Shown piece by piece: positions 1 through 7,276 of a stretch of DNA of 64,000 bases. The notes below the pieces were generated by a model. That model made no database searches. It saw only the letters and a program-made list of their open reading frames with translations, and was not told where the DNA came from. This DNA is from Sphingomonadaceae bacterium OTU29LAMAA1 (GTDB lineage Bacteria > Pseudomonadota > Alphaproteobacteria > Sphingomonadales > Sphingomonadaceae), in assembly GCA_024072375.1 (NCBI GenBank), contig CP099617.1:2336001-2400000 (forward strand), read 5' to 3'. Position numbers and translations under genes: made by a program. Every line of letters starts with the position of its first letter. Positions within the stretch are counted from its first letter, which is position 1.

Positions 1-83
1 AAAGCCAATTCGAGTTTGATCCGGATCGGACTCGATCCCTTGTCCACTCGCGCAGGCGATGACAGCATGCATGCGGGGCGTTT

Positions 84-99
84 GGGGGGGGGGGGGGGG
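84..99. repeat. Homopolymer tract of 16 G
   Basis: A run of sixteen consecutive G residues ends five bases before the ATG at 104. It sits where a ribosome binding site would be for that start, and inside the reading frame of the alternative ATG at 59. Tracts of this length are prone to slippage, so it could be a phase-variable element or a sequencing-length artefact. Confidence 0.85.
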
Positions 100-103
100 C
101 GAT

Positions 104-1294
104 ATGGCACAGGTGGATAGCCGCGACGTATGGCTGCGGATTTTCGAGATCGTCAGGCCGAGCGTATCGGCGACGGTACGGCTGGTGGCGGCGATGCTGC
201 TCGCCTATGCATTCGTCGTGGTGCTGATGAGTTCGGCGGCGCAATCCCTGGTCACCGCGCGCCTCGCCGATCACACGCCGCGGATCGACTATAGCAGTGC
301 CTATGCCCGGCTGGAGACGGCGTACACGGCGAAGGCCGCCTTTGCGGGACAGGAAGCCAAAGCGCGCAGGCTGGAACGCGATGTCGCGACACTGAAACGG
401 CAACGAGAACTGGCGATGAACACGTTCGAGAGCCTTGTAGAGCCGGTTCAGGCGATCGTCACATCGGGATATTGCGGGCTGGCCGCCTCAACCTCGATTC
501 AGCCCAACACGATCGATCGGGTCATGGCGCGGATCGATCGATGCGTGGTGAACGCTGCCGTGCCCGCGGCGGATACGACCGAGGCAAGAGCGGCACTGGA
601 GACGCGCCACAGTTTGGAGATGGCTGGCCGTACGATCCTGACGGCATGGGCCACGATGCAGGCCACGATGCCGGATGTCGATCTCGCCCGGGCAGAGGCG
701 ACGCGGCTGAATACGCTCCGTAACAGCGCGCAGGATCTGGAAATCCCGTTCGCGCCGATCATGATGCTGAGGACGCGGCCGATCCTGGGGGGTGCGCTGC
801 TGGTGCAGTTTCCGCCGGCGCTGCTGCAGATCGTGATGGCGTTCTTTTCCGGCACGTTCGGCGCGTTGCTGCTGACGCTGGTACTGGTGGTCTATCCCAA
901 CTCGCCGTTGATGCTGAGCCGGCCCGGCGGCAATTACGGCGAGCGCATCCTGCTCGGCGGGCTGATCGCGGTGTGCGTGTATATCGTGCTGGGCGGCGGC
1001 ACCGCGGTGCTGGGGACGAACAACGACTTTGCCGACGACAGCGCGAATTTCCGCGCGTTCAGCGCGATCGGGGTGCTCGCGGGCATGTTTTCCGACCGGG
1101 TCGCGCAATGGCTGTCGAAGCGGGCCGAGGTCTTCTACGGCGAGGATGGTCCAGCCGCCACCGGCAAGACCGCGCACCCCAAGGTGCAGGATAGCGGCAC
1201 CCCGCCCCGACGGGAGCGAGGTGCCGGTTTCGGCTCAACTGGCGGCGGAGGTGCGGATGTTGCCCGCGATCCCCGCCGGGAAGAACCCGCCTGA
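104..1294 (+). CDS. Unrecognised membrane protein with coiled coil
   Basis: I do not recognise the family. The protein is about 396 residues. It has one hydrophobic segment near residues 25-45, a charged stretch likely to form a coiled coil (about residues 65-115), a non-hydrophobic middle domain, and two or three hydrophobic segments between about residues 225 and 335. The last 50 residues are Gly/Pro/Arg-rich and look disordered. This suggests an inner-membrane protein with a large soluble loop. The start is ambiguous: ATG 104 follows the G16 tract, while ATG 59 would translate the tract as poly-Gly. The 3' end overlaps the convergent ferritin-like gene by 60 bp. Confidence 0.6.
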   Translation: MAQVDSRDVWLRIFEIVRPSVSATVRLVAAMLLAYAFVVVLMSSAAQSLVTARLADHTPRIDYSSAYARLETAYTAKAAFAGQEAKARRLERDVATLKRQRELAMNTFESLVEPVQAIVTSGYCGLAASTSIQPNTIDRVMARIDRCVVNAAVPAADTTEARAALETRHSLEMAGRTILTAWATMQATMPDVDLARAEATRLNTLRNSAQDLEIPFAPIMMLRTRPILGGALLVQFPPALLQIVMAFFSGTFGALLLTLVLVVYPNSPLMLSRPGGNYGERILLGGLIAVCVYIVLGGGTAVLGTNNDFADDSANFRAFSAIGVLAGMFSDRVAQWLSKRAEVFYGEDGPAATGKTAHPKVQDSGTPPRRERGAGFGSTGGGGADVARDPRREEPA

Positions 1295-2221
1295 CGAGAC
1301 GGCCGCCCGGTTGAGATAGACGATGTTGAGCACCTGTCCCGTCGAACGGCTGTAGGCGAGGCCGTTCGCATCGGCCGGCACGATGTTCGCGGTGGTCGCA
1401 TCGCCGATGCCCTGATCGATGTCGGCGCCGCCATCGAGTCCATCGCGTGCGTCGGAGATCAGGCGCGCATTGGTGAAGATCGCCGGAGCGTCGATACCCT
1501 TGCGGTACAGCACCGACCGGATCAGGCCGGCGTGGTAGCTTTCGGTGGCGAGGATACCGGCCGACGCTTCCAGAAACGTCCTGTTGGTGATCAGCGGGGC
1601 TGCACCCTTGTAGGCGGACACGCCGACGTCCTCGAACAGGTAGGCGCCGAGCAGGAAGCTGATGTCGTCGGCATAGGGGTTGAACACGCCCGTCGCACCG
1701 ACGACGCCGGCCGCGCGTGCCGCAGCGGTGAAGGCGCCGGTCGCATCGCCGGCGATGTTGATCGCAGGCATCGCCACGGCCGAGCCGCCCAGGACGTTGC
1801 GCAGGAAGGCGACGTGCTGCACCTCGTCGACCGCGATCTCACGCGCATATTGCGCGACGATCGGGTCCGAGAAGGGAACGGCGGCGCCGCCGGTGACGGT
1901 GCCGGTGGCGCCGACGCCGGTGGTCAGCGCGGCGGGCAGCGCCTGGCCGAATGCCGCCCAGCTGTAGAATTGCGCCTCGAGATATTCGAGGTTGAGCGCG
2001 AAGTTCAGGACGTTGGCGTCGACCGCAGACGCACTGGAGCTGGCGGTCGGCGTCGGACTGGGCGTCGCATTGCCGTCGTCGTTGTCACCGCCGCAGGCAG
2101 CGAGCAGCGCGAGACCGCCGGCGGATGCCGCGGCGCCGCCGGCGTAGCGCAGGAAGTTGCGGCGTTCGGCACGGCGATCGGCGATCGCATCGAGGACGGT
2201 GTCGGTGGGAAGGTCGGTCAT
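1235..2221 (-). CDS. Ferritin-like protein, Tat-exported lipoprotein (paralogue D)
   Basis: Member of the Ferritin_2 / desiccation-related family, about 328 residues. Twin arginines at 20-21 (RRNFLR) and a lipobox ending at Cys43 (LLAAC) indicate Tat export and lipid anchoring, followed by a Thr/Pro/Ser-rich tether. The diiron four-helix pattern is visible: a Glu-rich first helix (NLEYLEAQFY), an E-x2-H helix (DEVQHVAFL), a helix with FEDVG, and a last helix with ESYH (E-x2-H). The C-terminal motif GGFFPAG is shared with the three neighbouring paralogues. ATG 2221 is preferred over an upstream TTG at 2245 because GGGGA lies upstream. It is about 60 bp downstream of paralogue C and probably co-transcribed. 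The substrate and biological role are unknown; oxidative or desiccation protection is a family-based inference. Confidence 0.85.
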   Translation of the reverse strand: MTDLPTDTVLDAIADRRAERRNFLRYAGGAAASAGGLALLAACGGDNDDGNATPSPTPTASSSASAVDANVLNFALNLEYLEAQFYSWAAFGQALPAALTTGVGATGTVTGGAAVPFSDPIVAQYAREIAVDEVQHVAFLRNVLGGSAVAMPAINIAGDATGAFTAAARAAGVVGATGVFNPYADDISFLLGAYLFEDVGVSAYKGAAPLITNRTFLEASAGILATESYHAGLIRSVLYRKGIDAPAIFTNARLISDARDGLDGGADIDQGIGDATTANIVPADANGLAYSRSTGQVLNIVYLNRAAVSSGGFFPAGIAGNIRTSAAS

Positions 2222-2281
2222 CGGGTCAATCCCCAGAATACTCAAGAAACCAGAAGGCTCACGGAAAACGTCGCGGCGCGA

Positions 2282-3376
2282 TCAGGAGGCGGTAGCCGCC
2301 CGGATCGTGCCGTTGAGCCCCGACGGGAAGAACCCGCCCGCGCTCGTCGCCGCCGCATTGAGATAGACGATGTTGAGCACCTGATTGGGGGTGCGGGTGT
2401 AGGCGATGCCGTTGGCGTCGGTCGGCACGATGTTCGACACCGGGAAGGTCGGCACCGGGGTCGCCGTCGCAGTGGGCGTGGGCGTGGGCGTGGGCGTCGG
2501 GGTCGCCGTGGCGGTCGCGGTCGGCGTCGGGGCCGGGATGACCTGACCGGGGGCGGCGGTGACCCCGGGGGCGATGCCCTGATCGATCTCCGTACCGCCG
2601 TCGAGGCTGTCGCGCGCGTCTGAAATACCGCCGGCCTGCGTGATCAGCGTCGATCCGGCGACGATACCCTTGCGGTACAATTCCGTGCGGATCGTCGCGG
2701 CGTGATACGCTTCGACCGCCAGAATGCCGGCCGCAGCCTCGACGTAGGTTTTGGTCAGCAGCGGTGCCGCACCCTTATAGGCGGTGACGCCGACATCCTC
2801 GAAGATGAACGCGCCGAGCAGGAAGCTTTCATCGTTCGCATAAGGGTTGAAGGTCTGGCCGACGGTAATGATCTTCGCAGCGACGGCGGCGGCCGAGAAG
2901 GCGCTGTTGGGACCGACCGAGATGTCGATCACCGGCTGCGCGACGGCGGTGGTGGCGCCGAGTGCGTTGCGCAGGAAGGCGACGTGCGCGAGTTCGTCGG
3001 CGGCGATTTCACGAGCGTAACGCGCGATCACCGGATCGCTGAACGGGACGGCGGCACCGCCACGCACCGCGCCGGGCGTGCCGGCACCGGTCAGCAGATT
3101 GGCGGGCAAGCCCGCGCCCGTGGTGGCATAGGCATAGAATTGCGCCTCGAGATATTCGAGGTTGAGCGCGAAGTTGAGGATGTCCGCGTCGGTGAAGGCG
3201 GTGGTCGTCTGCGCCTGCGCACGATCCGCAATCGTCAGGGCCGAAGCCCCCGCGGCGGTGACAGCCATCGCTCCGATCGCGGTCTTGAAGAAGTCGCGAC
3301 GCTGTTCACGGCGTGCGACGCGGGCGTCGAGCACACCGGTCAGGGCGGCAGTGTCGATATCGGTTCGGGCGGTCAT
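2282..3376 (-). CDS. Ferritin-like protein, Tat-exported soluble (paralogue C)
   Basis: Paralogue of the adjacent ferritin-like genes, about 364 residues. The N-terminus has RRDFFK (Arg 26-27), a hydrophobic stretch and an AQA|Q signal peptidase I site near residue 55. It lacks a lipobox Cys, so it is predicted to be a soluble periplasmic protein. Metal-ligand helices are present (NLEYLEAQFY, DELAHVAFL, FEDVG, EAYH). Unlike the others, it carries a long Thr-Pro/Ala repeat in the C-terminal third, encoded in part by a GTGGGC hexanucleotide repeat. Start 3376 is chosen because GGGGAG precedes it and the Tat signal begins there; the frame stays open further upstream to 3664. It heads the second ferritin pair, behind its own putative ECF promoter. 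Confidence 0.85.
   Translation of the reverse strand: MTARTDIDTAALTGVLDARVARREQRRDFFKTAIGAMAVTAAGASALTIADRAQAQTTTAFTDADILNFALNLEYLEAQFYAYATTGAGLPANLLTGAGTPGAVRGGAAVPFSDPVIARYAREIAADELAHVAFLRNALGATTAVAQPVIDISVGPNSAFSAAAVAAKIITVGQTFNPYANDESFLLGAFIFEDVGVTAYKGAAPLLTKTYVEAAAGILAVEAYHAATIRTELYRKGIVAGSTLITQAGGISDARDSLDGGTEIDQGIAPGVTAAPGQVIPAPTPTATATATPTPTPTPTPTATATPVPTFPVSNIVPTDANGIAYTRTPNQVLNIVYLNAAATSAGGFFPSGLNGTIRAATAS
2472..2495. repeat. GTGGGC hexanucleotide microsatellite, four copies
   Basis: Four perfect tandem copies of GTGGGC (top strand) encode the Thr-Pro repeats of ferritin-like paralogue C, with degenerate units on both sides. In-frame gain or loss of six bases would change linker length without a frameshift. 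Confidence 0.85.
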
Positions 3377-3468
3377 AACTCGGGTTCTCCCCATCGCGCG
3401 GACGGCTGGCGGGCCGTCCATCATGGCGGTGCCGTTCCGCATCCGACCCGATGCGTCAACCCCGCGCA

Positions 3469-3493
3469 TACCGGAAATCGGTCGATCGGATGG
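3469..3493 (-). promoter_or_regulatory. Putative ECF sigma promoter for ferritin paralogues C-D
   Basis: On the minus strand CCATCC is followed after exactly 16 bases by GTAT. The same ATCC-N16-GTA arrangement occurs twice in the divergent region upstream of paralogue A and the sigma gene. CCATCC resembles the known -35 of SigK-type sigma factors. It lies about 93 bp before the ATG of paralogue C and downstream of the terminator that ends the preceding operon. Confidence 0.5.
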
Positions 3494-3515
3494 CGGAAGC
3501 GATGGACGCTCCCAC

Positions 3516-3555
3516 AAAAAATCCTCCCCCGATGCCGGAAGCATCGAAGGAGGAT
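3516..3555 (-). terminator. Intrinsic terminator after ferritin pair A-B
   Basis: On the minus strand, 7-bp outer arms (ATCCTCC / GGAGGAT) and 5-bp inner arms (GATGC / GCATC) form an interrupted hairpin followed by six T. It lies 45 bp past the stop codon of paralogue B, so it separates the A-B transcript from the C-D transcript. Confidence 0.75.
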
Positions 3556-3599
3556 CGATCGTCGTCGCGCCCGGAGGGTGGCGCGGCGAAGGCCTGAGA

Positions 3600-4712
3600 T
3601 CAACCGAGGCCGACCGTGAACGCCGGGTTGGGATTGTTGGTGCCGGCCGGGAAGAAGCCGCCACTGGTGCGGTTCGCGCCGGTCGCGTTCAGATACACGA
3701 TGTTGTGCACCTGCTGCGTCGAGCGGCTGAAGGCGAGCCCGTTGACGTCGGTCGGTACGATGTTCGACACGCCAGTCGCCAGCACACCGATGTTGGTGCC
3801 GCCGATCCCCTGGTCGATATCGCCCGCCGTCGCGGTCGTACCATCCGGCGAGGCGCTGCCCGCGGTCGGCGTGGTGCCGCCCGCCAGAGTGCCCGTTGCC
3901 GTGCCGTCGGCGGCATCGCGCAGGTTCGAGATCTGCTGCGCCGCGGTGATGAGATCGCGGTTGGTGACGCCGCGCGCATACAGGATCGTACGAACGAGAC
4001 CTGCGTGATACGCCTCTGCCGCCAGAATGCCCGCTGCCGCGTCGAGATACATCGCCGAGATGACCGGCGATGCGCCCTTGTACGCGGTGACGCCGACGTC
4101 TTCGAAGATATACGCGCCGAGCAGGAAGTTGGTCGGATTGAGATACGGATCGAACGTCGCCGTCGCCCCCGTGATCACGCCCGCCGCACGCGCCGCCGCC
4201 GAGAAGGCGCCATCCGCCGTACCCGAGATGTTGATCGCAGGCTGTGCCACAGCCGCCGACCCGAGCGCGGTGCGCAGGAAGTTGACGTGCGCGATCTCGT
4301 CATAGGCGATCTCGCGGGCATATTGCCCGATCAGCGGATCGCCGGTGAAGTCCACCGCGCGCGGGAAGCCCGCACCCGACCCGGTCACGACGGCGCCCTG
4401 GGTCCCGGTACCGGTCAGCGATGCCGCGGGCAGGCCCACGCCAAATGCGGCGTAGCTGTAGAATTGCGCCTCGAGATATTCGAGGTTGAGCGCAAAGTTG
4501 AGGACCGCGACATCGGTGCTGACCGCGGCCGGCGTGGGTGTAGGCGTCGGGAACGGCGTCGACATGGCGTCGTCGTCACCGCAGGCGGCGAGCATCGACA
4601 GGCCGCCGACGGCGGCGACGCCGCCGACCGCGGTCTTCATGAAGGCACGGCGCGCGTTGCGGCGGGCCGTCGTCTTTTCGATGATCTCGAGGATCGATGT
4701 TTCGTGAGTCAT
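3600..4712 (-). CDS. Ferritin-like protein, Tat-exported lipoprotein (paralogue B)
   Basis: Ferritin_2-type protein of about 370 residues. It has a twin-arginine signal (RRAFMK, Arg 21-22) and a lipobox ending at Cys44 (MLAAC), then an Asp-rich and Thr-Pro-rich tether. The four-helix metal pattern is intact (NLEYLEAQFY, DEIAHVNFL, FEDVG, EAYH). It has extra Gly/Thr-rich inserts near residues 100-115 and in the C-terminal third compared with D. Start 4712 has GGGGAG eight bases upstream. Only 14 bp separate it from paralogue A, and a terminator lies 45 bp downstream, so A and B form one transcript. Confidence 0.85.
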   Translation of the reverse strand: MTHETSILEIIEKTTARRNARRAFMKTAVGGVAAVGGLSMLAACGDDDAMSTPFPTPTPTPAAVSTDVAVLNFALNLEYLEAQFYSYAAFGVGLPAASLTGTGTQGAVVTGSGAGFPRAVDFTGDPLIGQYAREIAYDEIAHVNFLRTALGSAAVAQPAINISGTADGAFSAAARAAGVITGATATFDPYLNPTNFLLGAYIFEDVGVTAYKGASPVISAMYLDAAAGILAAEAYHAGLVRTILYARGVTNRDLITAAQQISNLRDAADGTATGTLAGGTTPTAGSASPDGTTATAGDIDQGIGGTNIGVLATGVSNIVPTDVNGLAFSRSTQQVHNIVYLNATGANRTSGGFFPAGTNNPNPAFTVGLG

Positions 4713-4726
4713 GGTGATCGCTCCCC

Positions 4727-5740
4727 TCAATTCGCGCCGCTGGAGCGGATCGCGGTGTTGCCGTTGTTGATGCCGTTCGGGAAGAACCCGCCCGCGGTCA
4801 CCGAACGGGGATTGAGGTAGACGATGTTCAGCACCTGTGCCGGCGTACGGCTGTAGGCGAGACCATTGGTATCCAGCGGCACGATGTTCGACACCGTCTG
4901 GCCCGATACGGTCGTCGGATTGACGCCCTGGTCGAGGTCGGTGGTGCCGTCGACCGAATCGCGCAGGTTCGAGATCGTCTCGGTGTTGGTGCGCAGTGCC
5001 GGGATCGTCAGGCCGCGGGCGTAGAGCGCGGTACGGACGATGGCGGCATGATATGCCTCGACCGCGAGGATGCCGGCGGCCGCCTCGAGATAGGTCTTGT
5101 TGTTGATCAGCGCGCCGGCCGCACCCTTGTAGGCGGTGACTCCGACATCCTCGAAGATGAAGGCAGCCTGCAGGAAGCTGTTGTCGTCGGCATAGGGATC
5201 GAAACCGGTCAGGGCCGGCGTCGTGCTGGCTGCCGCTGCGGCGAACGCACCACCGGCTGCGCCCGAGATGTTGATCGCGGGCTGTGCGGCGATCAGCGCA
5301 TCGCTGGTGCCGGTGCCGCGGATCGCGGCGCGCAGGAACGTCACGTGTGCGATCTCGTCCTGCGTGATCTCACGTGCGTAGGCGGCGATCGCGGGATCGG
5401 TGAAGTTGACCCGGCGAGCCGAGCCGGTGCCGGTGCCGGTGACGACCGCACCCTGCGTGCCGACGCCGCCGGTCAGCAGATTGTTCGGCAGGCCCGCGCC
5501 GGTCGATGCATAGCTGTAGAATTGCGCCTCGAGATATTCGAGGTTGAGCGCGAAGTTCAACACGTCGACTTCCGAAGGACCGGTCGTCTGTGCCTGCGCC
5601 TCGCTTGCGATCGACATCGCTGCCGCGCCTGCGGTCGCCACCGCCGCCATGCCCATCACGTTGGTGAAAAAGCCGCGACGTTCTTCCCGCCGCCTCGCGC
5701 GGGCGTCGAACGCCTCGATAATCTGGTCCGTCTGGGTCAT
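4727..5740 (-). CDS. Ferritin-like protein, Tat-exported soluble (paralogue A)
   Basis: First gene of the ferritin-like array, about 337 residues. A Tat-like signal (RRGFF, Arg 21-22) ends in an AQA|Q cleavage site near residue 50 with no lipobox, so the protein is predicted to be soluble in the periplasm. The diiron four-helix signature is present: NLEYLEAQFY, DEIAHVTFL, FEDVG and EAYH. Start ATG 5740 has a GGGAGG ribosome binding site. The gene is divergent from the ECF sigma factor, and the shared intergenic region carries the putative sigma-dependent promoter motif on both strands. Confidence 0.87.
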   Translation of the reverse strand: MTQTDQIIEAFDARARRREERRGFFTNVMGMAAVATAGAAAMSIASEAQAQTTGPSEVDVLNFALNLEYLEAQFYSYASTGAGLPNNLLTGGVGTQGAVVTGTGTGSARRVNFTDPAIAAYAREITQDEIAHVTFLRAAIRGTGTSDALIAAQPAINISGAAGGAFAAAAASTTPALTGFDPYADDNSFLQAAFIFEDVGVTAYKGAAGALINNKTYLEAAAGILAVEAYHAAIVRTALYARGLTIPALRTNTETISNLRDSVDGTTDLDQGVNPTTVSGQTVSNIVPLDTNGLAYSRTPAQVLNIVYLNPRSVTAGGFFPNGINNGNTAIRSSGAN

Positions 5741-5800
5741 GGTGGAAACCTCCCTCACCTGTCCGGTCGTTCCGTCATCGCGGCGTCACGTCGACAGCCG

Positions 5801-5846
5801 TATCCGGTTAACCTCGATCAGGTACGTGCGGTGAGACGGAAGGATG
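5801..5846. promoter_or_regulatory. Divergent ECF-type promoters sharing one GTAC element
   Basis: On the plus strand TATCC (5801-5805) is followed by 16 bases and GTAC (5822-5825). On the minus strand CATCC (5846-5842) is followed by 16 bases and the same palindromic GTAC. The layout is a symmetrical dyad, ATCC-N16-GTAC-N16-GGAT. It would drive the sigma gene rightward and the ferritin genes leftward. A third copy precedes paralogue C. This is inferred from sequence only. Confidence 0.5.
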
Positions 5847-5955
5847 CCGCGCCACAAAAAGAAATATTGCCATTTCCGTGCTGCAATGCGGGGGAAAGCG
5901 AAGTTTTCGCAATGTCGTGTTGCCGCTTGCGCGAAGTGTCGTTAGCCAAGGACTT

Positions 5956-6534
5956 GTGCAGCAAGACGACGAAATCAGCCGCAATTCTGCCCGTGCGGCA
6001 TTGGTCGATGCGCTGATGCGTACCGGACAAGACGATCGCGACGCGTTTCGCACCGTCTATACGATGACCTCTGCGAAGCTTTTCGGCATCTGCCTGCGTA
6101 TCTGCGGCGAGAGGCAGGGTGCCGAGGACGTGCTGCACGATGTGTATCTGACGATCTGGAACCGAGCGGGCGCCTATCAGCCGGGGCGCGCGAGCCCAAT
6201 CTCGTGGCTGGCGACGATCGCGCGCAACCGGGCGATCGACTGGCGACGACGGCAGGGCCGGACCCGCAGCGTCGCGATCGAGGAAGCGGATGCGATCTCC
6301 GACGGCCATCCGGCGCAGGACGACGTCCTGCTCGCCGACGAGGCCAACGCCCAGCTGCATCATTGCCTGGAGGGCATCGAAGATCGCCAGCGCGGCGCGA
6401 TCCGCAGCGCGTTCTTCGGCGGCCTGACCTATGCCGAACTGGCCGAGCGGCAGGCGGTGCCGCTGGGCACGATGAAATCCTGGGTCCGTCGCGGATTGCT
6501 GGCGCTGCGGAGGTGTCTCGATGTCGACGCCTGA
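5956..6534 (+). CDS. ECF RNA polymerase sigma factor, SigK-like
   Basis: ECF (group IV) sigma factor of about 192 residues. Region 2 is seen in the stretch containing AEDVLHDVYLTIW and WLATIARNRAIDWRRR. Region 4 is seen in LTYAELAERQAVPLGTMKSWVRRGL, a helix-turn-helix for -35 recognition. The following gene is an RskA-type anti-sigma factor, which supports a SigK-like assignment. The start is uncertain: GTG 5956 has AAGGA five bases upstream and is preferred; ATG 5878 in the same frame would add 26 residues but has no visible ribosome binding site. The 3' end overlaps the anti-sigma gene by 14 bp, so translation is coupled. Autoregulation and control of the divergent ferritin-like genes is an inference from the shared promoter motif. 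Confidence 0.9.
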   Translation: MQQDDEISRNSARAALVDALMRTGQDDRDAFRTVYTMTSAKLFGICLRICGERQGAEDVLHDVYLTIWNRAGAYQPGRASPISWLATIARNRAIDWRRRQGRTRSVAIEEADAISDGHPAQDDVLLADEANAQLHHCLEGIEDRQRGAIRSAFFGGLTYAELAERQAVPLGTMKSWVRRGLLALRRCLDVDA

Positions 6535-7255
6535 CGATCTCCTCCCGGACATGACGGCCGCCGAACTGACGCTGGGGCTGCTCGACGGCGCCGAGCGCGA
6601 CGCGGCGCTGCGCCGGCTGGTGGAGGAACCCGACTTTGCCCTGGAGGTGGAGCGGTGGCGCGACTGGCTGTCCGCCTTGTTCGCAGACTGGCCCGCGGTC
6701 GAGGCACCGGCGGCGCTGGCGGCACGGATCGAGGCGTCGCTGGATGCGTCGGGCGGCGGCGCGATGACTGCAGCGAACGACAATCACGCGCGCTGGCACG
6801 CGCGCTGGCGGACGCTGGCGCTGGTGGCGAGCCTTGCCGCCTGCCTGCTACTGGCGGTGACGACGATGCTGTTGCTGCAGCCTGCGCCGGAGCCGGTGCG
6901 GATCGCCGTGCCCGTCGCCGGCCCCGCACCGCTGATCGCGGCCATGGCGCCGACCGGCACGGGCACGCCGGTCGCCGCGGCTTACGATCCCCTGCGCGGC
7001 ACGGTGCGGATCGCCGGTACGGTCGACGTTCCCGCCGGCCGCTCGGCCGAGGTGTGGGCGATCGTCGGCACCGCAGCCCCGCGCTCGCTCGGCGTGATCG
7101 CCGATGCCACACGCGCCGAGCTTGCCATACCGGCGGGCTTACGGCCGGCGATGGCAGCGGACACGGTGCTGGCGATCTCGATCGAGCCCGCCGGCGGCTC
7201 GCCGACCGGTGCGCCGACCGGTCCTGTCGTCGCTGCGGGCAAACTCAGCGGCTGA
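6521..7255 (+). CDS. Anti-sigma factor, RskA family
   Basis: Single-pass anti-sigma factor of 244 residues. A cytoplasmic N-terminal domain (LTLGLLDGAERDAALRRL, EVERWRDWLSALF) would bind the sigma factor. One membrane segment lies near residues 105-127, and the C-terminal RskA-like periplasmic domain contains the typical PLRGTVRIAG and SAEVWAIVG stretches. ATG 6521 has a strong GGAGG seven bases upstream. It overlaps the sigma gene, as expected for a stoichiometric pair. The periplasmic signal it senses is not evident; because the presumed targets are exported ferritin-like proteins, envelope redox or metal stress is plausible. Confidence 0.9.
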   Translation: MSTPDDLLPDMTAAELTLGLLDGAERDAALRRLVEEPDFALEVERWRDWLSALFADWPAVEAPAALAARIEASLDASGGGAMTAANDNHARWHARWRTLALVASLAACLLLAVTTMLLLQPAPEPVRIAVPVAGPAPLIAAMAPTGTGTPVAAAYDPLRGTVRIAGTVDVPAGRSAEVWAIVGTAAPRSLGVIADATRAELAIPAGLRPAMAADTVLAISIEPAGGSPTGAPTGPVVAAGKLSG

Positions 7256-7276
7256 GCGGGACGACCGGGGGCCGGA

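Noticed and set aside
3377..3664. Upstream extension of ferritin paralogue C to 3664
   Set aside because: It would put 96 residues before the Tat signal and overlap paralogue B; a good ribosome binding site precedes 3376.
3162..4820. Long plus-strand open frame antisense to ferritin paralogues B and C
   Set aside because: It is Arg/Ala/Gly-rich with no domain, and lies antisense to two clear protein-coding genes; it reflects high GC without stops.
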